Shown here: positions 52,719 to 61,301 of the stretch, piece by piece | How positions within the stretch are numbered: position 1 is the first letter of the stretch | Layout of the letters: each line of letters opens with the position of its first letter | DNA from: Bog-375 sp049587755 | GTDB lineage: Bacteria; Acidobacteriota; Terriglobia; Bryobacterales; Bryobacteraceae | Assembly: GCA_049587755.1 (NCBI GenBank) | Contig: JBAVEN010000014.1 | Location: forward strand, 55,922 to 119,921 | Direction of reading: 5' to 3' | Length of the DNA: 64,000 nucleotides | Made by a program: the position numbers and the translations under genes | Notes under the pieces: model-generated | What the model was told of the DNA's origin: nothing | The model's input: the letters and a program-made list of their open reading frames with translations, nothing else | Database searches by the model: none

Positions 52719-53114
52719 ATGACGAGCGATCCCATTGCCGACATGCTGACACGCGTGCGCAACGCGATTCAGGCGCACCATCCCAAGGTGGATGTTCCGG
52801 CTTCGAAGCTGAAGGCGGAAATTGCCCGCATCCTCAAAGAAGAAGGCTTCATCGCCAACTTCAAAGTGGCGGAAGACGGCGCCAAGCGGACCATCAAGAT
52901 CTACCTCAAGTATGGCGCTGACAACGCGCCGGTGATTTCCGCCATCGAGCGGGTGTCGCGTCCCGGCTGCCGCGTGTATGTGGGTCAGACCGATATTCCG
53001 CGCGTGCTCGGCGGCCTGGGCATCAACATCCTGACCACGGCGCGAGGCGTGATGACCGGCCGCGACGCTCACAAGGAGCGCGTCGGCGGCGAGATCTTGT
53101 GCCGCGTCTGGTAA
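52719..53114 (+). CDS. rpsH: Ribosomal protein S8
   Basis: A 131-aa S8 (TSDPIADMLTRVRNAIQAHHPKVDVPASKLKAEIARILKEEGFI, STARGVMTGRDAHKERVGGEILCRVW), an early binder of the 16S central domain. Length normal. In E. coli S8 represses the spc operon; no S8-site analogue was searchable here. Confidence 0.96.
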   Translation: MTSDPIADMLTRVRNAIQAHHPKVDVPASKLKAEIARILKEEGFIANFKVAEDGAKRTIKIYLKYGADNAPVISAIERVSRPGCRVYVGQTDIPRVLGGLGINILTTARGVMTGRDAHKERVGGEILCRVW

Positions 53115-53126
53115 CGGAGTTCCTAT

Positions 53127-53684
53127 ATGTCGAGAATTGGTAAAAAGACGATCCCGCTGGCGAGCGGCGTCAAGGTTGCGATCGGCCGGCAATTGGAAGT
53201 CACCGGCCCCAAGGGCAAGCTGATGGTACCCATCCCGGACGGCATCAGCATTGTACAGAAGGGCGCTACCCTTGAAGTCCATCGGGTCGACGACGAACAC
53301 GCCGCGCTGCACGGTTTGACGCGTGCGCTGGCCGCCAACGCCGTCAACGGCGTTTCCACCGGATTCACTCGGGAGCTGGAAATCCATGGCGTCGGCAATC
53401 GCGCCGAAGTCAAGGGGAAGATCGCCACCTTCACGCTGGGTTACTCGCACCCCATCGAGGTTTTGCTCCCCGACGGCGTGGACTTGAAGGTCGAGCCGCC
53501 GAAGTCCAGCGGCCAGCCGTTCCGCCTGACGCTGAGCGGCTACGACCGCCAACTGATCGGCCAGGTGGCGGCCGACATCCGGGGCCTGCGCAAGCCGGAC
53601 CCGTACAAGAACAAGGGCATCCGCTACACCGGCGAGGTGTTGCGCAAGAAGGTCGGTAAAACCGGCGCGAGTAGCACCAAATGA
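53127..53684 (+). CDS. rplF: Ribosomal protein L6
   Basis: A 185-aa L6 with two similar halves: IGKKTIPLASGVKVAIG at the start, and YTGEVLRKKVGKTG at the end with the conserved GIRY. Lies near the GTPase centre. Overlaps rplR by 4 bases. Confidence 0.96.
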   Translation: MSRIGKKTIPLASGVKVAIGRQLEVTGPKGKLMVPIPDGISIVQKGATLEVHRVDDEHAALHGLTRALAANAVNGVSTGFTRELEIHGVGNRAEVKGKIATFTLGYSHPIEVLLPDGVDLKVEPPKSSGQPFRLTLSGYDRQLIGQVAADIRGLRKPDPYKNKGIRYTGEVLRKKVGKTGASSTK

Positions 53685-54040
53685 TCCGAAAAACTAACAA
53701 GGCAGAGATCCGCAGGCGCGTCCACAACCGCATCCGCCGCAAACTCGCGGGCACCGCGGAGCGTCCCCGCTTGGCGGTGTTCCGCAGCGAGGCGCACATC
53801 TACGCGCAGATCATCGACGATACCGAGGGCAAAACGCTGGTGGCGGCTTCGTCGGTCGATAAAGAGGCCAAGACCAACGGCGGCAACGTGGCAGCGGCCA
53901 AGGCCATCGGCAAATTGGTGGCCCAGCGCGCCAAGGAGAAGGGCGTCAAGCGGGTGGTGTTCGATCGCGGCGGCTTCGCCTATCACGGCCGCATCAAGGC
54001 GCTGGCCGACGCGGCGCGGGAAGCGGGACTGGAGTTCTAA
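53681..54040 (+). CDS. rplR: Ribosomal protein L18
   Basis: A 119-aa L18 (NKAEIRRRVHNRIRRKLAGTAERPRLAVFRSEAHIYAQIIDD, VVFDRGGFAYHGRIKALADAAREAGLEF). Binds 5S rRNA with L5. Its stop shares one base with the rpsE start. Confidence 0.96.
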   Translation: MIRKTNKAEIRRRVHNRIRRKLAGTAERPRLAVFRSEAHIYAQIIDDTEGKTLVAASSVDKEAKTNGGNVAAAKAIGKLVAQRAKEKGVKRVVFDRGGFAYHGRIKALADAAREAGLEF

Positions 54041-54549
54041 TGCGAGCCATAGTCAAACGGATCGATCCGGCGAGCCTCAACCTCAAGGAGCAGGTGGTTT
54101 CCATCAACCGCGTCACCAAGGTGGTGAAGGGCGGCAAGAATCTCAGCTTTTCGGCGCTGGTGGTGATCGGCGACCCTTCGGCCAAGGTGGTCGGCTACGG
54201 CGTGGGTAAAGCCAAGGAAGTGCCCTCGGCCATCCGCAAGGGCATCGAAGCCGCTAAGAAGAATCTGCGCAAGGTGCACGTGCTCGAAACCACCATCGCG
54301 CACCAGGTGCTGGGCGTATTCGCCAGCTCGCAGGTGCTGTTGAAGCCGGCTCCGGAAGGCACCGGCGTCATCGCCGGCGGCGCCGTGCGCGCGGTGATTA
54401 CCGCCTGCGGCGTTCCCAACGTGCTCACCAAATCGATCGGCCGGCGCAACCCGCACAACGTGGTCAAGGCCACCATCGTGGCGCTGGAATCGTTGCGTGA
54501 CAGAGCTGCCGTGGCGGAGTTGCGCGGCATCGCGGTGGAGAAACTCTGA
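54040..54549 (+). CDS. rpsE: Ribosomal protein S5
   Basis: A 169-aa S5 (EQVVSINRVTKVVKGGKNLSFSALVVIGD, GYGVGKAKEVPSAIRKGIEAAKKNL, AGGAVRAVITACGVPNVLTKSIG). The double-stranded RNA-binding half and the C-terminal half are complete. Helps decoding accuracy. Its stop overlaps the rpmD ATG by one base. Confidence 0.96.
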   Translation: MRAIVKRIDPASLNLKEQVVSINRVTKVVKGGKNLSFSALVVIGDPSAKVVGYGVGKAKEVPSAIRKGIEAAKKNLRKVHVLETTIAHQVLGVFASSQVLLKPAPEGTGVIAGGAVRAVITACGVPNVLTKSIGRRNPHNVVKATIVALESLRDRAAVAELRGIAVEKL

Positions 54550-54728
54550 TGACGGGCAAGATCAAAATCAAATTGGTGCGCAGCCCCATCTGCACTCCGG
54601 AAAAGCACAAGCGAGTGGTCAAAGGCCTGGGCCTGCGCAAGCTCAACCAGGTGGTGGAGCGTCCCGATACGCCGGCCTTCCGCGGCATGGTGAAGAAGGT
54701 GCCGCACTTGCTGGAAGTGGTGGATTGA
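54549..54728 (+). CDS. rpmD: Ribosomal protein L30
   Basis: A 59-aa L30 read from the ATG at 54549 to TGA 54726-54728: IKIKLVRSPICTPEKHKRVV, LGLRKLNQVVE and a VPHLLEVVD end. Typical length 58-60. Short single-domain 50S protein of the ferredoxin-like fold. It overlaps the rpsE stop by one base and precedes rplO by 34 bases. Confidence 0.95.
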   Translation: MTGKIKIKLVRSPICTPEKHKRVVKGLGLRKLNQVVERPDTPAFRGMVKKVPHLLEVVD

Positions 54729-54762
54729 GGGAGCGGTTGGTGGGCGAGGAGACGAGAAGCAA

Positions 54763-55212
54763 ATGAATCTTAGCGGACTAAAGCCTCCGGCCGGGCAAAC
54801 GCGTTTGCGGAAACGCATCGGCCGCGGCATGGGCTCGGGCACGGGCAAGACCTCCGGGCGCGGGCACAAGGGCCAGAAAGCAGTCAGCGGCTTCGGCCAG
54901 AAGCGCGGCTTCGAGGGCGGCCAGATGCCACTGCATCGCCGCCTGCCCAAGCGCGGTTTCACCAACATCTTCAAGAAGCAGTTCGCCATCGTCAACCTGG
55001 GACGGCTGGACAAGCTGGAAGGCGACGTCTTCAACGCCGACCGGCTGACCGAGTTGGGCGTAATCCACAAGCTCGGTGCCGGTCTCAAAATCCTCGGCTC
55101 CGGCCAGTTGACGCGGGCCATCACGGTCGAGGCGCACCAGTTTTCGAAATCGGCGGCGGACAAGATAGCCAAGGCCGGAGGCAAAGCGCAGGTGATCGGC
55201 GCCACGGCTTGA
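54763..55212 (+). CDS. rplO: Ribosomal protein L15
   Basis: A 149-aa L15 (TRLRKRIGRGMGSGTGKTSGRGHKGQKA at the N-terminal extension that threads rRNA; GFEGGQMPLHRRLPKRGF). Late assembly protein of the 50S. Length normal. 25 bases to secY. Confidence 0.96.
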   Translation: MNLSGLKPPAGQTRLRKRIGRGMGSGTGKTSGRGHKGQKAVSGFGQKRGFEGGQMPLHRRLPKRGFTNIFKKQFAIVNLGRLDKLEGDVFNADRLTELGVIHKLGAGLKILGSGQLTRAITVEAHQFSKSAADKIAKAGGKAQVIGATA

Positions 55213-55237
55213 GGCGCGCCGGGAATCGAAGGCAACC

Positions 55238-56647
55238 ATGAAGTTATTCGAAGCGTTTGCGAACATGTTCCGGGTTCCCGACCTGCGCAAGCGCGTTCTG
55301 TTCACACTGGCGCTCCTGGCGGTGTACCGGCTGGGCGGCCAAATCCCCACTCCGGGCATCAACATCCAGCGCTGGGGCGAGTTCTTCGGCTCGCAGGCGG
55401 GCACGATTTTCGGGTTCTTCGATATGTTCGCCGGTGGCAACATTCGCAAGATGACGGTCTTCGCCCTGGGCATCATGCCCTACATCACGGCGTCGATCAT
55501 CCTCCAGTTGCTGACCGTCGTCATCCCCACGCTCGAAAAACTGCAGAAGGAAGGCGAGCTGGGCCGGCGCAAGATCACCCAGTGGACGCGCTACCTGACG
55601 GTGATTCTCTCCGTCATTCAGTCCACCACCATCGCCGGCGGTTTGGAGTCCATGGGGCAGGGAATCGTCATCAGCCCCGGTATCGGTTTCATCCTGCTCA
55701 CCGTGCTTTCGCTTACCACCGGTTCGGCGTTCATCATGTGGCTGGGCGAGCAGATCTCGGAGCGCGGCGTGGGCAACGGTATGTCGTTGATCATCTTTAC
55801 CGGCATCGTGGTCGGTCTGCCGCGCGCGATTCAGAATATTTACTACAACACCTTCGTCACCCACGAATGGAACCCGCTGCAAATGATCATCATCCTGGCG
55901 GCAATGGTGGCGGTGGTGGCCTTCATCGTCCTGGTGGAGCGCGGCGAGCGCCGCATCCCGGTGCAGTACGCCAAGCGCGTGGTGGGCCGGCGCGTGATGG
56001 GCGGCCAGTCCACCCACATGCCGCTCAAGGTCAACGCCGGTGGCGTCATCCCGGTGATCTTCGCTTCCTCCATCCTGGCTTTTCCGCAGCAGCTTGCCAT
56101 GCTCCCCTTCGTGAAGAACAGCCCCTGGCTGACTAACACGCTGGCGCTGATCCATTTCGGTGAACCGCTCTACTACGTGCTCTTCGTGGCCGGCATCATT
56201 TTCTTCTGCTTCTTTTACGTTTCCATCATCTTTAATCCGAATGAAGCGGCCGACAACATGCGCAAGTACGGCGGCTTCATTCCGGGTATCCGGCCGGGCC
56301 GCAATACCGCCGACTACATGAACGAGATCCTCACCAAGATCACTGTGGTAGGCGGCCTCTACCTCTCGATCCTGTGCCTGATTCCCGACTTGATGATTTC
56401 CGGCATTAAGCTGCAGCACTTGGCGCTGATCGGCGACTGGGTCGACCGGACGTTCACCAACTTGCATCTGCGCTTCCTTTTGGAAGGCTTGAACGTGCAA
56501 TTTTATTTCGGCGGAACCTCGCTGTTGATCGTGGTCGGCGTCGCCATGGACACCATCAACCAGATCGAGGCGCAGTTGATTATGCGCCATTATGAAGGCT
56601 TTACTCCCCGCTCGGGAAGAATCCGCGGGCGCCGGAGCTCGTTCTAA
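55238..56647 (+). CDS. secY: Protein translocase subunit SecY
   Basis: A 469-aa channel protein with ten membrane helices. Conserved IPTPGI near the plug, the plug region FDMFAGGNIRKMTVFALGIMPYI (about 63-85), cytoplasmic loop C5/C6 with FIPGIRPGRNTADYM (about 345-360). It is about 30 residues longer than E. coli SecY, mainly in the loops between helices. It forms the export channel with SecE and SecG. 56 bases to adk. Confidence 0.96.
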   Translation: MKLFEAFANMFRVPDLRKRVLFTLALLAVYRLGGQIPTPGINIQRWGEFFGSQAGTIFGFFDMFAGGNIRKMTVFALGIMPYITASIILQLLTVVIPTLEKLQKEGELGRRKITQWTRYLTVILSVIQSTTIAGGLESMGQGIVISPGIGFILLTVLSLTTGSAFIMWLGEQISERGVGNGMSLIIFTGIVVGLPRAIQNIYYNTFVTHEWNPLQMIIILAAMVAVVAFIVLVERGERRIPVQYAKRVVGRRVMGGQSTHMPLKVNAGGVIPVIFASSILAFPQQLAMLPFVKNSPWLTNTLALIHFGEPLYYVLFVAGIIFFCFFYVSIIFNPNEAADNMRKYGGFIPGIRPGRNTADYMNEILTKITVVGGLYLSILCLIPDLMISGIKLQHLALIGDWVDRTFTNLHLRFLLEGLNVQFYFGGTSLLIVVGVAMDTINQIEAQLIMRHYEGFTPRSGRIRGRRSSF

Positions 56648-56703
56648 ACCATGGCGTGGCCGTTTGGGCGCGCTCGCCAGGTCGCGGGCGCGGAGGTTGT
56701 TGA

Positions 56704-57354
56704 TTGAAGGCAGTCTTGCTGTTGGGTTCGCCCGGTTCCGGCAAGGGTACCCAGGCGAAATTGTTGACTCGTTGCCTGGGTGTTATCCACATATCGACCG
56801 GCGATATGTTGCGGGAACGGGTTGCCCGGGACGCGGAGCTCGCCAAAGCGGCTGCCGCCATGCAATCGGGTTTGCTGGTGCCCGACGAACTGGTGAACGG
56901 GATGGTGGAAGAGCGGCTGGCGAGGGCCGATGCCGCTCGAGGATTCATTTTGGATGGTTACCCGCGGACGCTGCCACAGGCCAGGCACTTGCGGGCATGG
57001 TTGGAGAACCGCGGGGTTCGCGAGGTGGTGATTCATCTCGTAGTTGATTACAATATAGTTATCGCCCGTTTGACGGGACGCCGGCAGTGCCCCCGGTGTG
57101 GCAGCCTGTATAACCTCGTACTCAAACCGCCCCAGCGGGACAGTGTGTGCGATCTGGACGGGGAAAAGCTGACGGCACGCGACGACGATAGCGAGCAGGT
57201 GATCAGCGAGCGGCTGGAGGCCTACGAGCGGCAGACCCGCCCGGTGTTGGAGTACTACCGGACCTCGCAGGTCGCAATGCTCGAGGTGGATGGCAGTCAG
57301 GATTCGCCCGAGCGCATGTCGGAAAAGATCTGCCGGGCGTTGAAAAACGAATGA
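56704..57354 (+). CDS. adk: Adenylate kinase
   Basis: A 216-aa long-form kinase with P-loop LGSPGSGKGTQAK (about 7-19), HISTGDMLRERV, the LID domain (about 123-160) containing RRQCPRCGSLYNL with two Cys of a possible zinc site, but the second pair is replaced (VCDLDG), and LDGYPRTLPQA. It balances ATP, ADP and AMP. It starts with TTG, as it did after GAGGTTG. Overlaps map by 4 bases. Confidence 0.95.
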   Translation: MKAVLLLGSPGSGKGTQAKLLTRCLGVIHISTGDMLRERVARDAELAKAAAAMQSGLLVPDELVNGMVEERLARADAARGFILDGYPRTLPQARHLRAWLENRGVREVVIHLVVDYNIVIARLTGRRQCPRCGSLYNLVLKPPQRDSVCDLDGEKLTARDDDSEQVISERLEAYERQTRPVLEYYRTSQVAMLEVDGSQDSPERMSEKICRALKNE

Positions 57355-58121
57355 TTGTGCGTAAGACGGCCGCGGAACTGGAGAAGATGCGGCACGCCGG
57401 ATTGTTGGTCTGGCGGATATTGCAAAAGTTGAAGGAGTTGGCGGCTCCCGGCGTAACCACCCTGGAGATGGAAACCGTCGCTGAAAAGATGATCGCCGAC
57501 GCCGGCGCCAAGCCCGCGTTCAAAGGGTATTACGTGCCGGCGGCGGGCGAAGCCTACAAGTTTGTGTTGTGCACCTCGGTGAACAGCGAGATCGTTCACG
57601 GGATGCCGAATGCGAAGCGGGTGCTCAAGCCGGGCGACATCGTTTCCATCGACACCGGGGTGAAGCTGGACGGCTACTATGGCGATTCCGCCATTACCGT
57701 GCCGATCGGCGAGGTGAGCGAGCAGACCAAGAAGCTCCTCCAGGTGACGCAGGAGTCGCTCGATCTCGCCATCGATCAGGTGCGGGCCGGCAACCGGCTG
57801 TTTGACGTGTGCGGCACCGTGGAGCGCCACGTCCAGTCGAATGGATTTTCGGTGGTGCGGGAGTATGTGGGCCATGGCATCGGCACCCAGCTCCATGAAG
57901 AGCCGCAGGTTCCGAACTACGTGGACCGCAAGAACGAGAATCCGCGGCTGAAGGAAGGAATGGTTCTGGCCGTCGAACCGATGGTAAACGCGGGACGGCC
58001 GGAAGCTCAGGTGTTGAAGGACCGGTGGACGGCAGTGACCAGGGATGGGTCGAATTCGGCCCACTTCGAACACTGCATCGCCGTGACGGAGAACGGCCCG
58101 TGGGTTCTGACCCGGCCGTGA
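57351..58121 (+). CDS. map: Type I methionine aminopeptidase
   Basis: A 256-aa enzyme that removes the initiator Met. Metal ligands are visible in IDTGVKLDGYYGDSAITV (two Asp), YVGHGIGTQLHEEPQVPNY (His), MVLAVEPMVN (Glu) and the last Glu near the end is in the HFEHCIAVTENG part. The N-terminus IVRKTAAELEKMRHAGLLVW is normal. It overlaps adk and its stop overlaps the infA GTG start. Confidence 0.95.
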   Translation: MIVRKTAAELEKMRHAGLLVWRILQKLKELAAPGVTTLEMETVAEKMIADAGAKPAFKGYYVPAAGEAYKFVLCTSVNSEIVHGMPNAKRVLKPGDIVSIDTGVKLDGYYGDSAITVPIGEVSEQTKKLLQVTQESLDLAIDQVRAGNRLFDVCGTVERHVQSNGFSVVREYVGHGIGTQLHEEPQVPNYVDRKNENPRLKEGMVLAVEPMVNAGRPEAQVLKDRWTAVTRDGSNSAHFEHCIAVTENGPWVLTRP

Positions 58122-58327
58122 GCGGAAGCCGGCTGGTCGCGGCGACCGTGGTGGAAGAGCGGCCCGCGGCCATTTACGCCGTGAAGCTGGACTCCGGGCA
58201 GTTGGTTTTGGCCCACCTAGTGGGCACAGTGAAAAGGAATTTCGTCCGGCTGGTGCCGGGCGACCGGGTGGAGGTGGAGTTGGCACCTCACGATCCCGGC
58301 CGTGGCAGGATCAAAAAGAAATTGTAG
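58118..58327 (+). CDS. infA: Translation initiation factor IF-1, divergent
   Basis: Start at GTG 58118, overlapping the map stop; the reading to 58327 gives a 69-aa OB-fold protein. It has the IF-1 order: ATVVEERPAAIYAVKLDSGQLVLAHLVGTVKRNFVRLVPGDRVEVELAPHDPGRGRIKKKL truncated here to its key parts VLAHLVGTVKRNFVRL, PGDRVEVEL and the RGRI end. Identity to common IF-1 is lower than for the neighbours, especially in the first strand. It blocks the A site and helps IF-2 and IF-3. No other infA is in the window. Confidence 0.88.
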   Translation: MSGSRLVAATVVEERPAAIYAVKLDSGQLVLAHLVGTVKRNFVRLVPGDRVEVELAPHDPGRGRIKKKL

Positions 58328-58396
58328 GGGCTGGGCATGCCCGGCCTTGCAGCGGCCTGGGTGAGCCGGGCCTGTAGGAGCCGGGCATGCCCGGCC
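58323..58396. repeat. Two GGGCATGCCCGGC repeats between infA and rpmJ
   Basis: TGTAGGGGCTGGGCATGCCC (58323-58342, continues with GGCC) and TGTAGGAGCCGGGCATGCCC (58373-58392, continues with GGCCC) are near copies with a central GGGCATGCCC palindrome. The first starts inside the infA stop. A third, looser copy is at 59386-59409 and a fourth at 9909-9930. REP-like in form. Confidence 0.6.
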
Positions 58397-58406
58397 CGGA
58401 GACATC

Positions 58407-58520
58407 ATGAAGGTACGAGCGTCGGTAAAGAAAATTTGCGACAAGTGCAAGGTGATCCATCGCCAAGGCGTGGTGCGGGTCATTTGCGTCAACCCCAAAC
58501 ATAAACAGAGACAGGGATAA
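58407..58520 (+). CDS. rpmJ: Ribosomal protein L36, zinc form
   Basis: A 37-aa L36 too short for most gene finders: KVRASVKKICDKCKVIHRQG then VRVICVNPKHKQRQG. The Cys11, Cys14, Cys27 and His32 zinc ligands are in place. Last assembling small protein of the 50S. 12 bases to rpsM. Confidence 0.96.
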   Translation: MKVRASVKKICDKCKVIHRQGVVRVICVNPKHKQRQG

Positions 58521-58532
58521 CGGGAGAAGAAT

Positions 58533-58919
58533 ATGGCACGTCTTGCCGGTGTGGATCTGCCGCCCACGAAGCGCGCTGAGATCGGGCTCACTTATATTTA
58601 CGGCATCGGCCGTACCCGCGCGAAGTCGCTACTGTTCCGGGCGGGCATCGATTTCGATAAGAAAGTGCGCGACTTGAGCGAGGACGAGATCAACAAAGTG
58701 CGCACCATTCTGGAAGAAGAGGGCGCCGTGGAAGGCGACCTCCGTAAGGAAGTCTCGATGAACATTAAGCGGCACATCGAGATGGGCTCCTACCGCGGCT
58801 TGCGGCACCGCCGCGGCCTGCCGGTTCGGGGGCAGCGCACCCATACCAACGCGCGCACCCGCAAAGGACCGCGCCGTGGCACGGTGGCGAATAAGAAGAA
58901 AGCGGCGGCAAAAACATAG
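58533..58919 (+). CDS. rpsM: Ribosomal protein S13
   Basis: A 128-aa S13 (RLAGVDLPPTKRAEIGLTYIYGIGRTRAKSLL, SYRGLRHRRGLPVRGQRTHTNARTRKGPRR). The basic tail reaches tRNA. Length slightly above 120. Two bases to rpsK. Confidence 0.96.
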   Translation: MARLAGVDLPPTKRAEIGLTYIYGIGRTRAKSLLFRAGIDFDKKVRDLSEDEINKVRTILEEEGAVEGDLRKEVSMNIKRHIEMGSYRGLRHRRGLPVRGQRTHTNARTRKGPRRGTVANKKKAAAKT

Positions 58920-58921
58920 TT

Positions 58922-59329
58922 ATGGCGAAAGCACCAGCAAAAGCGGTCAAAAAGAAAAGCTTCAAGAAGAAAGAAAAGCGCCTCGTCCACACCGGCATCG
59001 TCCACATCCAGGCGACGTTCAACAACACCATCGTCACCATCGCCGATCAGGAAGGCAACACCATCTCCTGGTCCAGCGCCGGTTCGTTGGGCTTCCGTGG
59101 TTCGCGCAAGGGCACTCCGTTCGCGGCGCAGCAGGCGGCGATGACGGCGGCCAACAAAGCTTCCGAAAGCGGTTTGAGAACGGTCGAAGTGCGCGTGAGC
59201 GGTCCCGGCTCCGGCCGCGAATCGGCCGTGCGTGCGTTATCCACCGCCGGCATCGAGGTGCGTACCATCAAGGATGTGACGCCGATTCCGCACAACGGCT
59301 GCCGTCCGCCCAAGAAGAGACGCGTGTGA
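58922..59329 (+). CDS. rpsK: Ribosomal protein S11
   Basis: A 135-aa S11 (VHTGIVHIQATFNNTIVTIADQEGN, SAGSLGFRGSRKGTPFAAQQAA, ISDVTPIPHNGCRPPKKRRV). A Lys-rich N-terminal leader adds about 15 residues. Platform protein by the E site. It is followed by a 177-base spacer with repeats before rpsD. Confidence 0.96.
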   Translation: MAKAPAKAVKKKSFKKKEKRLVHTGIVHIQATFNNTIVTIADQEGNTISWSSAGSLGFRGSRKGTPFAAQQAAMTAANKASESGLRTVEVRVSGPGSGRESAVRALSTAGIEVRTIKDVTPIPHNGCRPPKKRRV

Positions 59330-59337
59330 ATTCGATG

Positions 59338-59409
59338 CGCCATTGTGCCGGCCGGACATCTCCGGGGTGTAACTCGACGCGCCATTGTAGGGACCGGGGA
59401 TGCCCGGCC
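59338..59409. repeat. Direct and palindromic repeats between rpsK and rpsD
   Basis: GCGCCATTGT occurs twice (about 59338 and 59380), each followed by a GC-rich CCGG palindromic stretch. The second copy carries TGTAGGGACCGGGGATGCCC (59386-59405), a looser version of the 58323 repeat. An inserted or expanding repeat in a conserved operon. The remaining 59410-59506 holds only the rpsD ribosome site (AAGGAGA). Confidence 0.5.
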
Positions 59410-59506
59410 CGTGCTGGCGGCAACTTGAAGCGGGAAGAAGGCCCGGAGCGCCCTTTGGGCTGGGCTGTAAACCGCACCTGGCAACAAGAAAGGTAAGGAG
59501 AAGAAC

Positions 59507-60139
59507 TTGGCAAGATACATTGGCCCGGTTTGCCGGCAGTGCCGGCGCGAGGGCATGAAGCTGTTTCTCAAGGGCGAGCGCTGCCATAGCGAAAAGTGCG
59601 CCATCGAAAAGCGCAATTTCATTCCCGGGCAGCATGGTAAGGACCGGAAACCCAAGATCGTCGGCTATGGCCTCCAGTTGCGCGAGAAGCAAAAGGTGCG
59701 CCGCATTTACGGCGTGCTGGAACGGCAGTTTCGCAATGCGTATGAGAAGGCCGCGCAAACCAAGGGCATCACCGGCGAAAACCTGATGGGTGCGCTCGAG
59801 CGTCGCCTGGACAGCGTGATTTACCGGATGGGCTTCGGCACCAGCCGCAACCAGGCCCGCCAGATCGTGCGTCATGGCCACATCGATGTGAACGGCCGCA
59901 AGTGCAACATCCCCTCGGCCGTGGTCAAGCCCGGCGACGTGGTGTCGGTACGGGAAGCGAGCAAGAAGAATCCCACCATCCTGGCCGCGCGCGACGCCAC
60001 GGCCCACGCCCCGGCGCCGAATTGGATCGACGTGGACCGGGAAGGTTTGACCGGTCGCATCACCGCGCTCCCGCAGCGCAGCGACCTGGTGCAGATACAG
60101 TTGAACGAGCAGCTCATCGTGGAGCTTTACTCGAAATAA
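59507..60139 (+). CDS. rpsD: Ribosomal protein S4, zinc form
   Basis: A 210-aa S4 with TTG start. The N-terminal CRQCRREG and ERCHSEKCAIEKR supply the four Cys (about 9, 12, 26, 31) of the C+ zinc form. The S4 domain (about 98-160) follows with RLDSVIYRMGFGTSRNQARQIVRHGHIDVNGRK. It nucleates 30S body assembly and is an RNA unwinder at the mRNA entry. In E. coli S4 represses this alpha operon. Confidence 0.96.
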   Translation: MARYIGPVCRQCRREGMKLFLKGERCHSEKCAIEKRNFIPGQHGKDRKPKIVGYGLQLREKQKVRRIYGVLERQFRNAYEKAAQTKGITGENLMGALERRLDSVIYRMGFGTSRNQARQIVRHGHIDVNGRKCNIPSAVVKPGDVVSVREASKKNPTILAARDATAHAPAPNWIDVDREGLTGRITALPQRSDLVQIQLNEQLIVELYSK

Positions 60140-60251
60140 GGGATCAGGGGCCAGGGGCCCGGGAGCGTGGCGCCGGCGGTTTGGCCGCCGGTCGAGCCGC
60201 AACGGCGGTGCTGCGGTAACCGGGAACCGGCCCAAGAATTTGAGGAGTTTT

Positions 60252-61298
60252 ATGTTCAAGGGCTTTCAGAAACCGAAACGATTGGTCGCCAACACCGAGA
60301 CTCTCACCCAGCGGTATGGCATGTTCACCGCGCAGCCGTTCCAGCGCGGCTTCGGCACCACCATCGGCAACAGCTTGCGGCGCGTGCTGCTGAGCTCCAT
60401 TGAAGGCGCGGCCATTACCGCCGTGCGCATCGAAGGCGTCGAGCATGAATTCAGCCCGATACCGGGCGTCGTGGAAGACGCCACCGATATCATCCTCAAC
60501 CTCAAGCAGATTCCGTTCAAGCTCAGCGGAGACAGCGTGAAGACGGTGCGCCTGACCGTGGACAGCCCGGGCCCGGTGCGCAGCGGCCAGATCGAGACCG
60601 ATGCCGACGTCGAAGTGCTCGACCGCGACGTCCACATCGCCACCGTGAGCGAAGGCGGCAAGCTGCAGATCGAGATGCGGCTCAAGACCGGCCGCGGCTA
60701 CGTCAGCGCGGATAAGAACTTCGACGAAGACCTCGCTCTGGGCTACATCCCCATCGATTCGGTGCATTCTCCCGTGCGCAAAGTAACCTTCCAGGTGGAA
60801 GCCGCGCGCCTGGGCCAGATGACCGATTACGACAAGCTGACGCTCGAAGTGTGGACCAACGGCGCTGTTTCGCCGCCGGACGCGGTCGGCTACGCCGCCA
60901 AGCTGCTCAAAGACCACATGACGATCTTCATCAACTTCGAGGAGACGCCGGAGCAGGCCGAGGAGATCGCCGAGCGCGGTCTCGACAAGATGGGCGAAGT
61001 CCTCAACCGCTCGGTCGAGGAACTGGAGCTGAGCGTGCGCTCTTACAACTGCCTGAAGAACGCCAACATTCAGACCATCGGCGAGCTGGTGCAGAAGACC
61101 GAAGCGGAAATGCTGCGGACCAAGAACTTCGGCCGCAAGTCGCTGAACGAAATCAAGGAAATCCTGGCGAACATGGGGCTATCGCTCGGCATGCGGATTG
61201 ACGCCCACGGCCGGCTGGTAACGCCGCCGCAGTCGGCGACCCCGCTGCCCGCCGATTACGGTCCCGATGAGGATCTCCAGGACCAGGTTGGGGAATAG
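60252..61298 (+). CDS. rpoA: RNA polymerase alpha subunit
   Basis: Start at ATG 60252 after GAGGAG, not the in-frame TTG at 60240. A 348-aa alpha subunit: alpha-NTD (about 1-230) with AQPFQRGFGTTIGNSLRRVLLSS for dimerisation and beta/beta' binding, an acidic linker, and alpha-CTD (about 245-315) with LELSVRSYNCLKNANIQTIGELV and NFGRKSLNEIKEIL that contacts UP elements and activators. It ends with a short acidic tail. 3 bases to rplQ. Confidence 0.96.
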   Translation: MFKGFQKPKRLVANTETLTQRYGMFTAQPFQRGFGTTIGNSLRRVLLSSIEGAAITAVRIEGVEHEFSPIPGVVEDATDIILNLKQIPFKLSGDSVKTVRLTVDSPGPVRSGQIETDADVEVLDRDVHIATVSEGGKLQIEMRLKTGRGYVSADKNFDEDLALGYIPIDSVHSPVRKVTFQVEAARLGQMTDYDKLTLEVWTNGAVSPPDAVGYAAKLLKDHMTIFINFEETPEQAEEIAERGLDKMGEVLNRSVEELELSVRSYNCLKNANIQTIGELVQKTEAEMLRTKNFGRKSLNEIKEILANMGLSLGMRIDAHGRLVTPPQSATPLPADYGPDEDLQDQVGE

Positions 61299-61301
61299 CA
61301 C

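Noticed and set aside
58323..59409. Possible CRISPR array
   Set aside because: Only two to three imperfect units with unequal spacing, and no cas genes in the window.
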